This document shows, piece by piece, positions 44,601-54,355 of a DNA stretch of 64,000 nucleotides. This DNA is from Tiliqua scincoides (taxonomy: Eukaryota > Chordata > Lepidosauria > Squamata > Scincidae). The notes under the pieces are model-generated. The model was not told the origin of the DNA. It searched no databases and was given only the letters and a program-made list of their open reading frames with translations. Every line of letters starts with the position of its first letter. The first letter of the stretch is position 1. The position numbers were made by a program, and so were the translations under genes. The stretch covers positions 127,220,807 through 127,284,806 of the forward strand of contig NC_089822.1 of the NCBI RefSeq assembly GCF_035046505.1, written 5' to 3'.

Positions 44601-47600
44601 TTGAGTGCTGCGGGGAGGTGCTGGTGCTTGGGGGACAAGGCACATTTTTTATTTTTTTTTAAAAAGTGAGTATGAAATTAAAACCCAGAAAAGACATCAC
44701 GGGCATCATTTTGAGCTCTGCACCGGGCAACAGGATTGTTAGCTATGCCACTGTATATATTATATGTTGCTACGTGGCACCAACATCATTCTAAAACATG
44801 ACTTTGGGGGGAAAAATTTGGTTTGGGTGGCAAAATACATAACCTAGATTATTCTGCCTCCCAGAATGCATCTTTCTTGCCATACCATCCACCTTTCCTG
44901 TCATAGCTGGCAAGATAACCCAAGAAATACTCACTCAAGCAAAGATTGTCGGGCAATGAACACTTTCTTTTCCGGTTTTTCCCGCAACAGGCTGTTTTCT
45001 CTGCAAGGATCCAAAGAAGGTAATGATTAGTGTAAATTCTCAGACCTGGTTTGCTTCTGGGCAAGGGGCGAGCAGGAGCCAGAAAAAGAGTATCACAGAG
45101 ATGCTGCAGCATCTTATCCCCTACTTAACAAGAAGATCACTTGCTCAATCAAGTGAGGAGCAACGTACAATCCCAGCCAGAAGTATCTTTTCATGTTTTT
45201 CAATAGCCCACTCGTCTTAAAATTCAGGATATGTAATCACATTTCCCTATCTTGTTCACTCTTGCAACAATTCAGTGAGGAAGGCTGCAGTTATTGTTTT
45301 CACTGCCTCTGCTCCTGTGCCTTTCACCAGTGGCGTAGCTAAAGCATCTGCTATAGGGGTCAAAGAAGATTTTGCATCCCTCACCCCATCAAAATTATTA
45401 AATAAATAAAACGTTTTTTGGTTGGCCATATCTTTTGATAGAATACAGATATTCCAACGTGGTTTGTTTCACTGCATTCTGCATTAATTTACCTTTCCAA
45501 TGATATATGACATTTAGGTATTGATAGGATTTTTACACTGTTTTTCAAAAACCCAAAGTGGTGTACAACACAACACATACATCACCATTAAAACATCAAA
45601 ATACAATAATAAAATGAAAATAAACATGATGGTATAATTCACACATATCAAGGTTTTCACAATACTGGCCACTAGTGACAAGCTCAGTTTGTTGCCACCA
45701 TAAAGCTTGTTGACTGGTGCAACTGCCACCCTCTTAGCTATGCTACCGCCTTTCAAAATCGCCAGAATTAAGATAAGAAGATAAGAAGAGCTCTGCTGGA
45801 TTAGACCAACCCAAGAGTCATCTGATTCAAACTGTAGCCACCCAGGTCCCTCCAGGAAACCTACAGAGTATTGAGAAAACAGGCTCTTTCCACACTTGCT
45901 CTCCAGGAACTGTTATTCAGAGACGCAGAGTCTTTGAAGATAGAGTTCCATTTATCCTCCATGAATTTATCTCTCCTTTAAAGCCATCTGAGCCAGTGGC
46001 CATTCACCACATATCATGGCACAAATTCAAAAAAAAATTTACAATGTTTGTGTGACAAAGTTCTTTCTCTTGATCCATCCAGAAACTTCCACCAATTAGG
46101 GCACAATCTATCCAACTTCCCAGCACTGATGCAGTTGCAGTGCAGCCCTGAGGTAAGGGAAAATATGTTCCCTTATCTTGAGGAGGCCTCCAGGATTGCC
46201 CCACCACCTCTCGATGCAGCAGATGCCCTGTTGGTATGGCTGCATCAACTTTGGAAAGTTGGATAGGATTGGGCCCTCTGTTTCATTGGATGACTCCTTA
46301 GTCCTAGTGTTGTGAGAGGCAGGAAGAAAAATTCTCTCCAATTTCTCCACATCATGCAGAATTTTATAATCATCTTCATGCCTCCATCCTTCACCTGCTT
46401 AAACTTAAAGGACCCTGCCAGGCAAAATGCTCCAGCCTCCTGATCATTTTGGTTGCTCCCCCCCCTTTGGCATCTTTCCAGTTCTATGATATCCTTTCTG
46501 AGATGGAACAAACACAGTATTCAAAATGTGGCTGCACCATAAACTTGTAAAAGTTTGTGTTACTAGATTTTTTTTTAATTTATGTTGTTATCCTGTGCTA
46601 AGCCTTTCCCATCACTTCATGTGTGAAAAGATCACCCTGCATTCTTGCCATATCTTCTCTCCTGTGTGACATCGTCTGTTACAAGAAAACTGCTAGGCCC
46701 ATTCCTCCTACTAAGGGGGATGATTTGGGGCAGCAAGAGAGTTGTAAGCAAAACAGCTAGGAAGGTCTTTCACCTGCTTTGCATCTCTGCTGAGCCCTTC
46801 CTCAAAGCCTGGGGAAAGGAGTGTGCAGCTTCTTCCAAGGCTTTGTCAAGTAGATCATTGAGTTGTGAATGCATCTGTTCCAGTAGCTCTGACTTAATCA
46901 CCTGCCAACAGAAAAGATTACCAATCCCTTTGAGAGCCCCTGACACAGACATTCCCAGAATGCATTTCAGTAGAAGACACATTCTTCTCATCTCAGCCTC
47001 TCTTTGTCTAGGTTGACCTACACATATTTATCAATAAATTGGAGACTTCCTGCTTAGAATGTCACTGGAGTGGGCAGGGGCCTGTCCTATAACCCCAGTG
47101 GCACCTGGAAGCCTTTCCATCCCCCTTTTTCAGAGCTTTCGGTCACAGGCACTGCTGAAAACTCCAGCTGGTTTTGTTTCCAGTGTATCCTCTCCACGCT
47201 TGCTCATTGTCTTAAGGGTGGAGGTACTGGATCAAAATAGATTATATGAAGGGAAGGACTGAGAGATAACAGTGGAGGACAAGTTCACACCTGACATGTC
47301 TCACCTAAGAACCATGATAGTGATGAAGCCTACCCCCACTATATAACACTTCCCCTCAGCCTGGAGACAATCATTTTTAAGAGAGCTGAAAAAGGCTGTG
47401 CAGGATGCATCAGTAACAGCCATGCTATTCTTCTGCAGCAAAAGCAACAAAGAACTTTGTAGCACTTTAAAACAACACCATTTATTTCAAGTGGATGCTT
47501 TTGTGCAGGGGTGCTCACACTTTTTTGGCTCGAGAGCTACTTTGAAACCCAGCAAGGCCCGGAGATCTACCAGAGTTTTTTTTACAATGTTTGTGCCATC

Positions 47601-50600
47601 ATAACATATAACATTTATGTGTACAATGTATGTTGGTGTACCTTGAGCCCCACTGAGTATAACAGGACTTACTCCTGAGTAGACATGCCTAGGATTAGGC
47701 TGTGAGGCTGCAATCCTAGCCACACTTACCTGGGAGTAAGCCCCATTGAGTACAATGGGCCTTACTCCCGGCGTTTCCTCCCAGAGGCACCTGAAGGGGG
47801 GGGTCGGCACTCCGCGATCTACTCATTTTGCCTCGCGATCTACCGGTAGATCACGATCCACCTATTGAGCACCCCTGCTTTTGTGGATTACAATCTACTT
47901 CCTTGGTTACAACTTGCAAGGCAAAAGTAGTACATATCATGAGCACCAATACTTCTTTCAAACCAGCCTTCAAAAATGAAAAAAAAAATCCTTGGCCAAA
48001 ATCTGTTTCCTGCCTCTGTATTGGTTTCATTCTTTTAGGCAGGGATGTAGTTCTTGTCCCAAGATGGTGCTGGTTGGCCACAATTTCATCTCTTGGGAAA
48101 GCTACTATGCGGAGGTCTGACCTCCAGCAGAATTACCAGGAGCACCTTTTTACAGGCAGGGCCAGCCCAGATCCTCCTGACTTCTGAAGCTTTATGCCAA
48201 CTGCTGCCCATCCTTACATGGCAATTACCAGAATCTCCTCCTCCCACTCCCTGAAAGGAAGAGGGGGCAGAGTGGAAGAAAAAGTGTGACAGAGAAGGAG
48301 TGTGTCTCCTCCACAACATCTTTTCTGCTACATCTCCCTCTTGTTTTCCCTGTTCGGCCCGCGGCCAGCCTCTGATCCCCTGAGAGTCTCTGGCCCAGTT
48401 GACCAAACACAACTGGAGTTGTGCTTGTGGGGTGGGTGAATGGGGGTCCATTTAAGTTTGTGCTTTGGGCTGCACTGAGAAATCCTGGGCATTTGAGCCC
48501 ATTTATTCATTCATCCAAGTTCCATCTCCAATGTATTTATTTAAATTTTATATTAAATTTTTTTTCCGGCCCTCGACACCATGCCAGATGTTTGATGTGG
48601 CCCTTCGGCCAAAATGTTTAGAGACCGCTGGTCTTAAGGATGGAGGAACTGGATCAAGATAGATTATATGAAGCGAAGGACTGAGAGATAACACTGGAGG
48701 GCAAATACACTCCTAACATGTCTCACCTAACAACCATGATAATGATGGAGCCTACCCTACAATTATGAATGGTATTTGAAAATTATGCAAAATGTGAACA
48801 TTATAATAAAGTGTATTACAACCTTTTTTATTAAAAAAAATTACTACTACCATCCCCCCCCCCTCAAAAAGGATTATTCTCTTTCTGAGATGTGGCGACC
48901 AGAACTGGACACTGAAGATTCTCTTTAAAGAAGATCCATTAAACCCTCCAGCTCTCATCAGTCTCCTGACTCTGATGAAATCCACCATTGTTAGGGGAGA
49001 AAGGCAGGATAAAAATAAAGTTGTTATTGTTATTGTTGTTGTTGTTGTTGTTGTTATTATATTGTTACCTCCATCCATCTCTTCCATTGGATGAGCGCAG
49101 CCATGTGGTCCAGGTGTTTGGGCTCCCCTAGAAAAGTGAAGACAGCAGGTTCAAGAGCATGATTTGACATTGGGTGAAAGGACACTGGCAGTTCTATGCT
49201 AGAACTACATCTGGATGTGTCCCTGCTACTGCAGTGCATCAGTAAATAAGTGAATACAGTCGGATCCAGTAGTAGTTTCTCTGACATTTACAAAAGAATG
49301 CTTGACAGAGAAAGCATGGATTGTTCTTGGTGGAGCATAACTACTTCTGCTCTCCTGGGCAGAAACAGTGGGGCAGTGGGCATTACACACCTTCCAATAA
49401 CTGACCAAAAATTCAGAGCTGAGAAAAGATCAATTACCAATCCAGTCTTGTTTAATGAACCCAATAGAACAGTTAAAGTATCACGGGGACAAAAAGTATC
49501 ACAAAAACCAGCATTTCCTAACACTCACACACTTTCAGAAGCTATGGAGGGAGTTCTGGAGGAAGATCTGAAGAAGTCGCTTGCTCTAGCAAATGTCATG
49601 GTTCAGTGCACACAGGGAGTGCAAAATGGGTAATGCTAAACTCATAATTTCAATGTAAATAACCACCATTTAAAAAAAAAAGTTAATATGCATCTGCTAC
49701 ACAACACAGAATGCAAGGAACAGTTCAATTAAGCATAATGCTTAATAATTAAAATTAAAAAGTGCAGTCAAAGATGTACTGCCAACAAATTAACAATTAC
49801 AACCTGTTCAATAATACTGATTTGAGACAATGCATACCGACAAGTTTTAACTTCCAGTAAAGAAGAAAAATTATATGTGTAAGTACAGATGGGGGGAACA
49901 GGTGGCTCCTTGGGAATGAAGTCCCCTCCCCTCCTGGTGGCATCTCTTGATCTGCTCCTCTTCAACCACGTGAGTTCCTTAGCTGATGGGAGGGCAGTGG
50001 AGGAAAGGGAGCTTTCCTCTTCCTTTTTAGCCCAGACTTCTTCTCATACAGAAACTGCACTAGGTTTCTGAATGGCTGCCACAGTGGCGTAGCTAGCACA
50101 GGGTGGGGGCAGTCTGCCCCGGATAACACCCTTTGGGGGGTGACACCACAAATGCCCCAACATCGCTAACATCACAGAGTTTTGGAATAACCCCATCATA
50201 CTATATATTGTTGGATGTGGAATTTCCAGTGGAATGCCATGCAAAAAACTGGATTAAAATATCTCCTATACCTCAAAAGTTATGGCCAAAAAACTGGAAA
50301 CAAAAAAAAATGCATGGAACCCTATGGAAAATGAAACTGAGCCATATCGCGCATTTACCCGTGAGTAGGCTAACTTGCTGTAGTTCTTCAGAAAGGGCAG
50401 ACTGAGCGGAATCCAATGACACCAGAATGATTCCTGTCCAATGAATGCTGCCCCCAAAAAACACCCAAGAAGGAAGTCCCTCTCTCCAAGCAGGCAAATG
50501 TATTGAGCAATATGGAAAGCGAAAATAAGCAACATGGTCGTGTTTACTCACAAGTAAGCAAACGTGCCTTGGCTCCTGGTCAAGTTAGGCAAAGGGGAAT

Positions 50601-53600
50601 GCAAGGCTAGCAGCATGGTCCCAATCTGATGAAAGTGGAGCTCAACAAATGCTCCAGAAGGCAGCACCCTCCCCCAAAGAATAAAACAGAGACTTGAGCT
50701 GGTAAGGTGGGCACTGGGGAGGGCTGAAAATCACACTGATTTATTTGTGGGGTGGTGTTATTGCAGGCAGCAACCCCCCCCCCCCAAAAAAAAAATAAAA
50801 CAGAGGCTTGAGTTGGTAAGGTGGGCACTGGGGAGGGTTGAAAATCTCACTGATTTATTTGTGGGGGGGGGCTGTTATTGCAGGCAGGCTACAGAGAAAA
50901 TTCACTTGATGAAACAAGGCTGGCTTCCCCTTATTTATCTGTTTTTCTTTAGTTTAATTAGTTATAATTATTTTATTTTGCTTGATGATGTCACTTCCAG
51001 CCATGACATCACTTCCGGGGGTCCTGGACAGATTGTCATTTTAAAAAGTGGGTCCCTGTGTTAAAAGTTTGAGAACCACTGCTTTAACTCAAAACAGGCC
51101 AATGAGTCATCCGGGGGGGTGATGACACCTTAGTGACCAATATTCTGGAAATCGTGGTTTTTAGGAATAATACCATCATGTTATCTACCATTCGATGCAG
51201 AATTTCTTCCATTGTTTGTGAGGAAATATTCACTGCATTTATTTTTCAGGCCATTATTATTATTCATACCATGTCATGAGTATTACTATCTGTCTCACCT
51301 ACCTCACAGGGTTGTTGTGAGGACAAAATAAGGGGAGGAACCATGTACACCACCCTGAGTTCCTTAGGGGAAGGGTGGTATAAAAATGTGACTTAATTAA
51401 TCAATATAATTAATAATTATTAATAATTAATTAATTATGTCGTATGGGGTGACCAAAATGTATGGGAGCCAGGTGTCAAATGACCTAGCTATGCCTCTGG
51501 CTGCCACCACTGGCTGTCCTCACACATTCCAACTCATGGCAGTGAATATCTCCTGCAAAGCAGCTGCTCTTGATCAGTGTGAGGGTTTTCTGATGAAAAT
51601 GGTGCAGATGTGCAATGCACTGATCAGACTTTTTCTCATAGCACTAGGGCTTCCAGTTGAAATGGATGTATGTGAGGCATGGTGGTAGTCTCCCCAGTTG
51701 GTGACAGCCCTTCCTGCTGTGGTAACAGACAGCAGCCCATGATGTGGTCCTACTTACCCTGGCCATCCAACCTGTTGGAGATCTACTCTACCAATTCTCC
51801 TGCCTTGCAGAGAGCCTTGGGGTGCTTGTCGACAAGATGTCTCTGAAGCTCCTCTGGCAGAACTTACATAGATCACAACGTCATAATCAGAGCCAAAATG
51901 TCTTCCTTGATTTTAGCTCCTGCCCTGTCACCCACATCTCATAGCCTTGTTTCAACTGATAAGCTCCTTGGAAATATGTCTCATGGGGCTTCTGCCTCTG
52001 CTGGGAAGTGCTTGCAGAAGAGCTCTGGGGGCAGGCACAGACCCAATAGTTCATGGTACTTCTTTTCCTAGGGCTATGCCAACTCAGTTACAACATCCAC
52101 TATCCTCTCCCCCCCCCATCCCCAGCCTCAGATGCTTTATTTTAGAAGTATTTCAGCAGTGGCTATAGACATTTTTATTCCAGTTGGCTTTTTAGGGTGG
52201 AGGGGGTGACCTGCTCATATTTTTTGTAGCTTTTGGTTTTTTATGGTTGCTTTAAGACTGCTGCTTTCATTCTGCTGTTTTATTGTTGGGGTGCTGTTTC
52301 AGCAGTTATATTGCTGTTTTAATCGGCTCAACCTTTCCAGAAGATTATGGGGCTACTGCTTTGCTCTTTTCTGTTTTCAAATTTTTGGATTAATTGTCCT
52401 AGATGCCCAATGCTTTCTACGTCCAAGACAATAGCACTTGCACAGAGCAGGGGGGTTGGATTAGAAGACCTCCAAAGATGACTTTCAGTTCTAATATTCT
52501 AGATTCTAGGTAAAGTATTTAAAATGCACACCTGCCACATACATCAAGGTTGACGTCATTTCTTGGCAATACCAACTCCTCCAACCTCTCTTGTTCTCAT
52601 AGCTGGGCCAGCCAACCACCACCTGTTGCCAGTGGTGTAGGTAAGGGGGTGCAGGGGGTAGCAGTTGCACCGGGCATCAGGCTTTAGGGGGGTAAGAAGC
52701 TGAGCTTGACACTAGTGACCAAAACTGTGAAAATCTTGGTATGTATGAATAATACCATCATGTCATATACCATTGGAAAGGTAATTTAATGTGGAATGCA
52801 ATGTAACAAACTGCATTGGAATATTTGTATTCTATCAAAAATTATGGCCAATTAAGCTGAAAATGAAAACACAAGTGCCTTATGGAACAAGGCACCTTGA
52901 TTCAAAACTGACCTATGAGACTGATTGTTCTGAGAGCCAGTGACATATTTTCATGTTATTGACATGTTACAAAGATATGCTATCATGTAACAGCATGAAA
53001 CCAATAAGGTGTCAATATGAGTCAGCTCTTGTTTCCATGTATCATAATACAGTTATCCCTGCTAACAGAGTAAAAGGCACTTTTTCAAGTGGTGCCCCTC
53101 TTATATTTAGCAAGGGGAGAATAACCATCCCTCTTCAACCCAGCACACTCGAACCTATCAGGGGTACACTTTTTATTTATTTCCTTAATTAATTTGATTT
53201 TGTCTGGGGGGGCTACAAATTTTCTTTGACCCCAGGAAGGAGATAGATGCCTTAGCTATGCCACTGACTGGTGGGCGGCAGCAGGTGGCAAGCTGCTATG
53301 GGGAAGAGGTGGGTTCCTCCCAATTTTCACTTTTAAAAAAGCTTGTTTGTGATGCCACCTCCAGTTGTGACATCACTTCTGAGGCAACATTTTGAGCTTG
53401 GCACCAGGCTACACAATCATAAGCTACACCACTGCCTGTTGTATTCCCCTAACCTCCATCCATCTCCACTTCTCAATCAATTGCTGTGATTACAGGTTAC
53501 AGCTGCATCCCAGGCCCATTTTTTTAAAAATGAGTAAGCCTCTCTTCTACCACTAAGATCCTGTGCCTTTGCTTGTACAGCTTCTTCCTTGCCCCATTCT

Positions 53601-53950
53601 CTTTCAGTCTCTGTTCTCCTCCCTGCCACTACCATAACCCAGCAAAAGGTATATTTGCACCAAGGTAATATTAAGCAGAGATGCCCTCTTGAATCTGCTG
53701 CTGTAACTCAAGGGCTGTCCCAGTCCCTGTAAAATGCTGTTCCTAAGCAATCATCAGATAACCAGCTCTTTTACAGGGCGCCTTTGTGGTTCTGCTCATT
53801 TGCAGCAAAGCATTTCAGGCTTTCCTTACTGCACTTAGTAATGCCCTGGACCTGCCCCCGAGATGCCTCCTCACCGCTGGGCACTTGCTGCAGCCCCTCT
53901 TCATTCTTGGCTGGCTCCTTTAGTACTCTTTGCCTCTCACTTAGCTCCAT
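32645..53950 (-). CDS. SOAT2: Sterol O-acyltransferase 2, copy B (15 coding exons)
   Basis: Tandem paralogue of the gene at 2727-26076, same strand and same 15-exon structure. Exons 5' to 3': 53950-53830, 49127-49069, 46901-46774, 45000-44935, 43127-43020, 42445-42163, 40250-40175, 38575-38494, 38315-38270, 38120-37991, 36412-36315, 35575-35477, 34845-34710, 33573-33428, 32695-32645. If exon 1 uses a shifted donor (see that exon), the reading frame is open for 1629 nt (542 residues). Catalytic landmarks are kept: DWWN, the Asn of TWNVIVHDW and the His of VHEYAY. The variable residue of FYxDWWN is Met here and Lys in copy A; exon 13 is strongly diverged. Intact frames in all exons argue against a pseudogene, but expression and activity cannot be judged from DNA. 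Confidence 0.9.
33428..33573 (-). CDS. SOAT2: SOAT2 copy B exon 14
   Basis: The 146-nt exon encodes [36 protein letters not shown] and VHCPLQE. Only about 7 nt differ from copy A. The same CR1 tail abuts the donor. Confidence 0.94.
34710..34845 (-). CDS. SOAT2: SOAT2 copy B exon 13 (catalytic His)
   Basis: The 136-nt exon encodes [36 protein letters not shown] and SFILLAIFG. The catalytic VHEY is kept although about a quarter of the residues differ from copy A. Confidence 0.93.
35477..35575 (-). CDS. SOAT2: SOAT2 copy B exon 12
   Basis: The 99-nt exon starts [20 protein letters not shown] and ends DLLW. Asn of TWNVIVHDW is kept. Acceptor tttctctag, donor gtaggt. Confidence 0.95.
36315..36412 (-). 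CDS. SOAT2: SOAT2 copy B exon 11
   Basis: The 98-nt exon encodes [20 protein letters not shown] and ends FYM, so the signature across the junction is FYMDWWN. Confidence 0.93.
36746..36925 (-). mobile_element. CR1 3' end, copy B only
   Basis: Antisense CR1 tail: cataagagcagccccgctag, then ggcccatctagtccagcttc and cctgtatctcac. Missing near 8785 in copy A. Confidence 0.8.
37991..38120 (-). CDS. SOAT2: SOAT2 copy B exon 10
   Basis: The 130-nt exon encodes [20 protein letters not shown] and [20 protein letters not shown]. About 9 of 43 residues differ from copy A, including ER to KC before LCIPLF. Confidence 0.94.
38270..38315 (-). CDS. SOAT2: SOAT2 copy B exon 9
   Basis: 46 nt, identical to copy A exon 9; encodes [15 protein letters not shown]. 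Confidence 0.95.
38494..38575 (-). CDS. SOAT2: SOAT2 copy B exon 8
   Basis: 82 nt, identical to copy A exon 8; encodes [20 protein letters not shown]. Confidence 0.95.
39742..40104 (+). mobile_element. hAT-type element, 363 bp, copy B only
   Basis: Starts cagtggttctcacacattt, ends taagaaacactg; flanks GGATAGAG (39734-39741) and AGATAGAG (40105-40112). Copy A has the empty site ctgatagagcattg at about 12075. Confidence 0.85.
40175..40250 (-). CDS. SOAT2: SOAT2 copy B exon 7
   Basis: The 76-nt exon reads [20 protein letters not shown]. The first residue is Phe instead of the Val seen in copy A and human. Acceptor ccttttag, donor gtgagt. Confidence 0.92.
40423..41161 (+). mobile_element. hAT-type element, 739 bp, copy B only
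   Basis: Starts cagtggttccaaac, ends ttggtaaccagtg; flanks GACTACAG and GACTACTA. Contains a piece starting acaggcggtcttcattatcc that looks like a nested Tigger-like element. Copy A is empty near 12390. Confidence 0.7.
42163..42445 (-). CDS. SOAT2: SOAT2 copy B exon 6
   Basis: The 283-nt exon encodes [35 protein letters not shown] and [15 protein letters not shown]. By eye about 13 of 94 residues differ from copy A, clustered in the third quarter of the exon. Confidence 0.93.
43020..43127 (-). CDS. SOAT2: SOAT2 copy B exon 5
   Basis: The 108-nt exon encodes [20 protein letters not shown] and ends DSIDEG plus a split codon. That codon is TGG (Trp) here but CGG (Arg) in copy A and an Arg in human SOAT2. 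Confidence 0.92.
43417..44753 (+). mobile_element. hAT-type element, 1.34 kb, copy B only
   Basis: Ends cagtggcgtagctaa and ttagctatgccactg. GC-rich middle with no transposase. Copy A reads straight through (gcatgtatattatatg near 15779). The exact target repeat is not clean. Confidence 0.7.
44935..45000 (-). CDS. SOAT2: SOAT2 copy B exon 4
   Basis: The 66-nt exon encodes [18 protein letters not shown]. It has one more codon than copy A and keeps the ARQSLL form closer to human IRKSLLDE. Confidence 0.85.
   Translation of the reverse strand, partial: RKQPVAGKTGKESVHCPTIFA
45775..45945 (-). mobile_element. CR1-like 3' remnant
   Basis: Antisense tail with agaagagctctgctggatta and ccaggtccctccaggaaacc. 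Present only in copy B. Confidence 0.5.
46099..46276. mobile_element. Palindromic MITE, shared by both copies
   Basis: Counterpart of 19822-20002; ends gggcacaatctatccaac and ttggataggattgggccc. Confidence 0.6.
46774..46901 (-). CDS. SOAT2: SOAT2 copy B exon 3
   Basis: The 128-nt exon reads [20 protein letters not shown] and onward, almost identical to copy A (Ala for Pro in SFPQA). Confidence 0.9.
47506..47877 (+). mobile_element. hAT-type element, 372 bp, copy B only
   Basis: Starts caggggtgctcacac, ends gagcacccctg; exact 8-bp target repeat CTTTTGTG (47498-47505 and 47878-47885). Copy A has the empty site gatgcttttatggatt near 22140. Confidence 0.85.
48340..48632 (+). mobile_element. hAT-type element fragment, copy B only
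   Basis: The right part matches 61571-61956 (ctcgacaccatgccagatgt, gtttagagaccgctggt). The left end is rearranged or lost. Confidence 0.45.
49010..49062. repeat. TTG/TTA microsatellite
   Basis: A run of ttgttattg/ttg units in intron 2 of copy B, starting 7 nt from the exon 2 donor. Copy A lacks it. Confidence 0.8.
49069..49127 (-). CDS. SOAT2: SOAT2 copy B exon 2
   Basis: The 59-nt exon reads [19 protein letters not shown]. Acceptor ttttctag, donor gtaaca. A (TTG)n-like microsatellite sits directly after the donor in the intron (about 49010-49060). Confidence 0.85.
50082..51499 (+). mobile_element. Composite hAT-type element, 1.42 kb, copy B only
   Basis: Starts cagtggcgtagctagc, ends cctagctatgcctctg; the 9-bp word GGCTGCCAC lies on both sides, and copy A is empty near 23970. 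It carries an internal fragment of the cagtggttctcaaac family and a module with cctcacagggttgttgtgag. A related composite lies at 59248-60554. Confidence 0.75.
52630..53434 (+). mobile_element. hAT-type element, 805 bp, copy B only
   Basis: Starts cagtggtgtaggtaagg, ends aagctacaccactg; target repeats CCTGTTGC (52622-52629) and CCTGTTGT (53435-53442). Copy A reads through ccacctgttgtatcc near 25425. Confidence 0.85.
53830..53950 (-). CDS. SOAT2: SOAT2 copy B exon 1 (start codon, shifted donor)
   Basis: ATG is at 53950-53948 and the exon begins [13 protein letters not shown]. Where copy A has its donor (gtacgt), copy B reads ctaagt, so the GT is gone. A consensus-like donor a|gtaagg just downstream ends the exon at 53830, keeps phase 1 and adds ITKC to the protein (three codons net). 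The 3' boundary is therefore inferred. Confidence 0.7.
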
Positions 53951-54201
53951 GTCAGGATAACGTTTAGAACTTCACCAGCAAAGCTTTCATTTGGCAATCT
54001 GGCTTGCTCAGATGACTCCCTGAAATCTGAGTAAAGTCCCCATTTGGAATGTTGTTTTTGTCCTAATGGGTCATCAGGACAGAGACATTGGACCACAGGG
54101 CTGATCTTTGCCCTCTGGCAGAGAACCTCCAACCCTGGAAAGGCACAGTTCCCCCGCCCCCGAAATAAGTCTTGAACTGCACCAGATTCCCCTGCATCTT
54201 C

Positions 54202-54209
54202 TATTTATA
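54202..54209 (-). promoter_or_regulatory. TATA-like box upstream of SOAT2 copy B
   Basis: TATAAATA on the minus strand, about 250 bp upstream of the copy B ATG. The overlapping ggttaattataaat is closer to the HNF1 consensus than the copy A version. The flanking block is conserved with copy A. Function inferred. Confidence 0.4.
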
Positions 54210-54355
54210 ATTAACCAAACACTCGCACAGGGCCAAACAATGTGATTAATGTCACATCTAGTTGGACCACCCTAAAAGTTTGCAAGAATAGGTCTTACCT
54301 ACTCACAGAGGTGTCGTCACCCCCCCTCATGCTTCACCTCAGTTGTTCAGGATAG

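Larger units (their letters stand above)
31227..54355. repeat. Duplicon B (tandem segmental duplication)
   Basis: Paralogous to 1802-26533 in direct orientation. The left edge lies at the end of another copy of the hAT family that borders duplicon A, here inverted. The right edge is just beyond the putative promoter of SOAT2 copy B. Confidence 0.9.
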
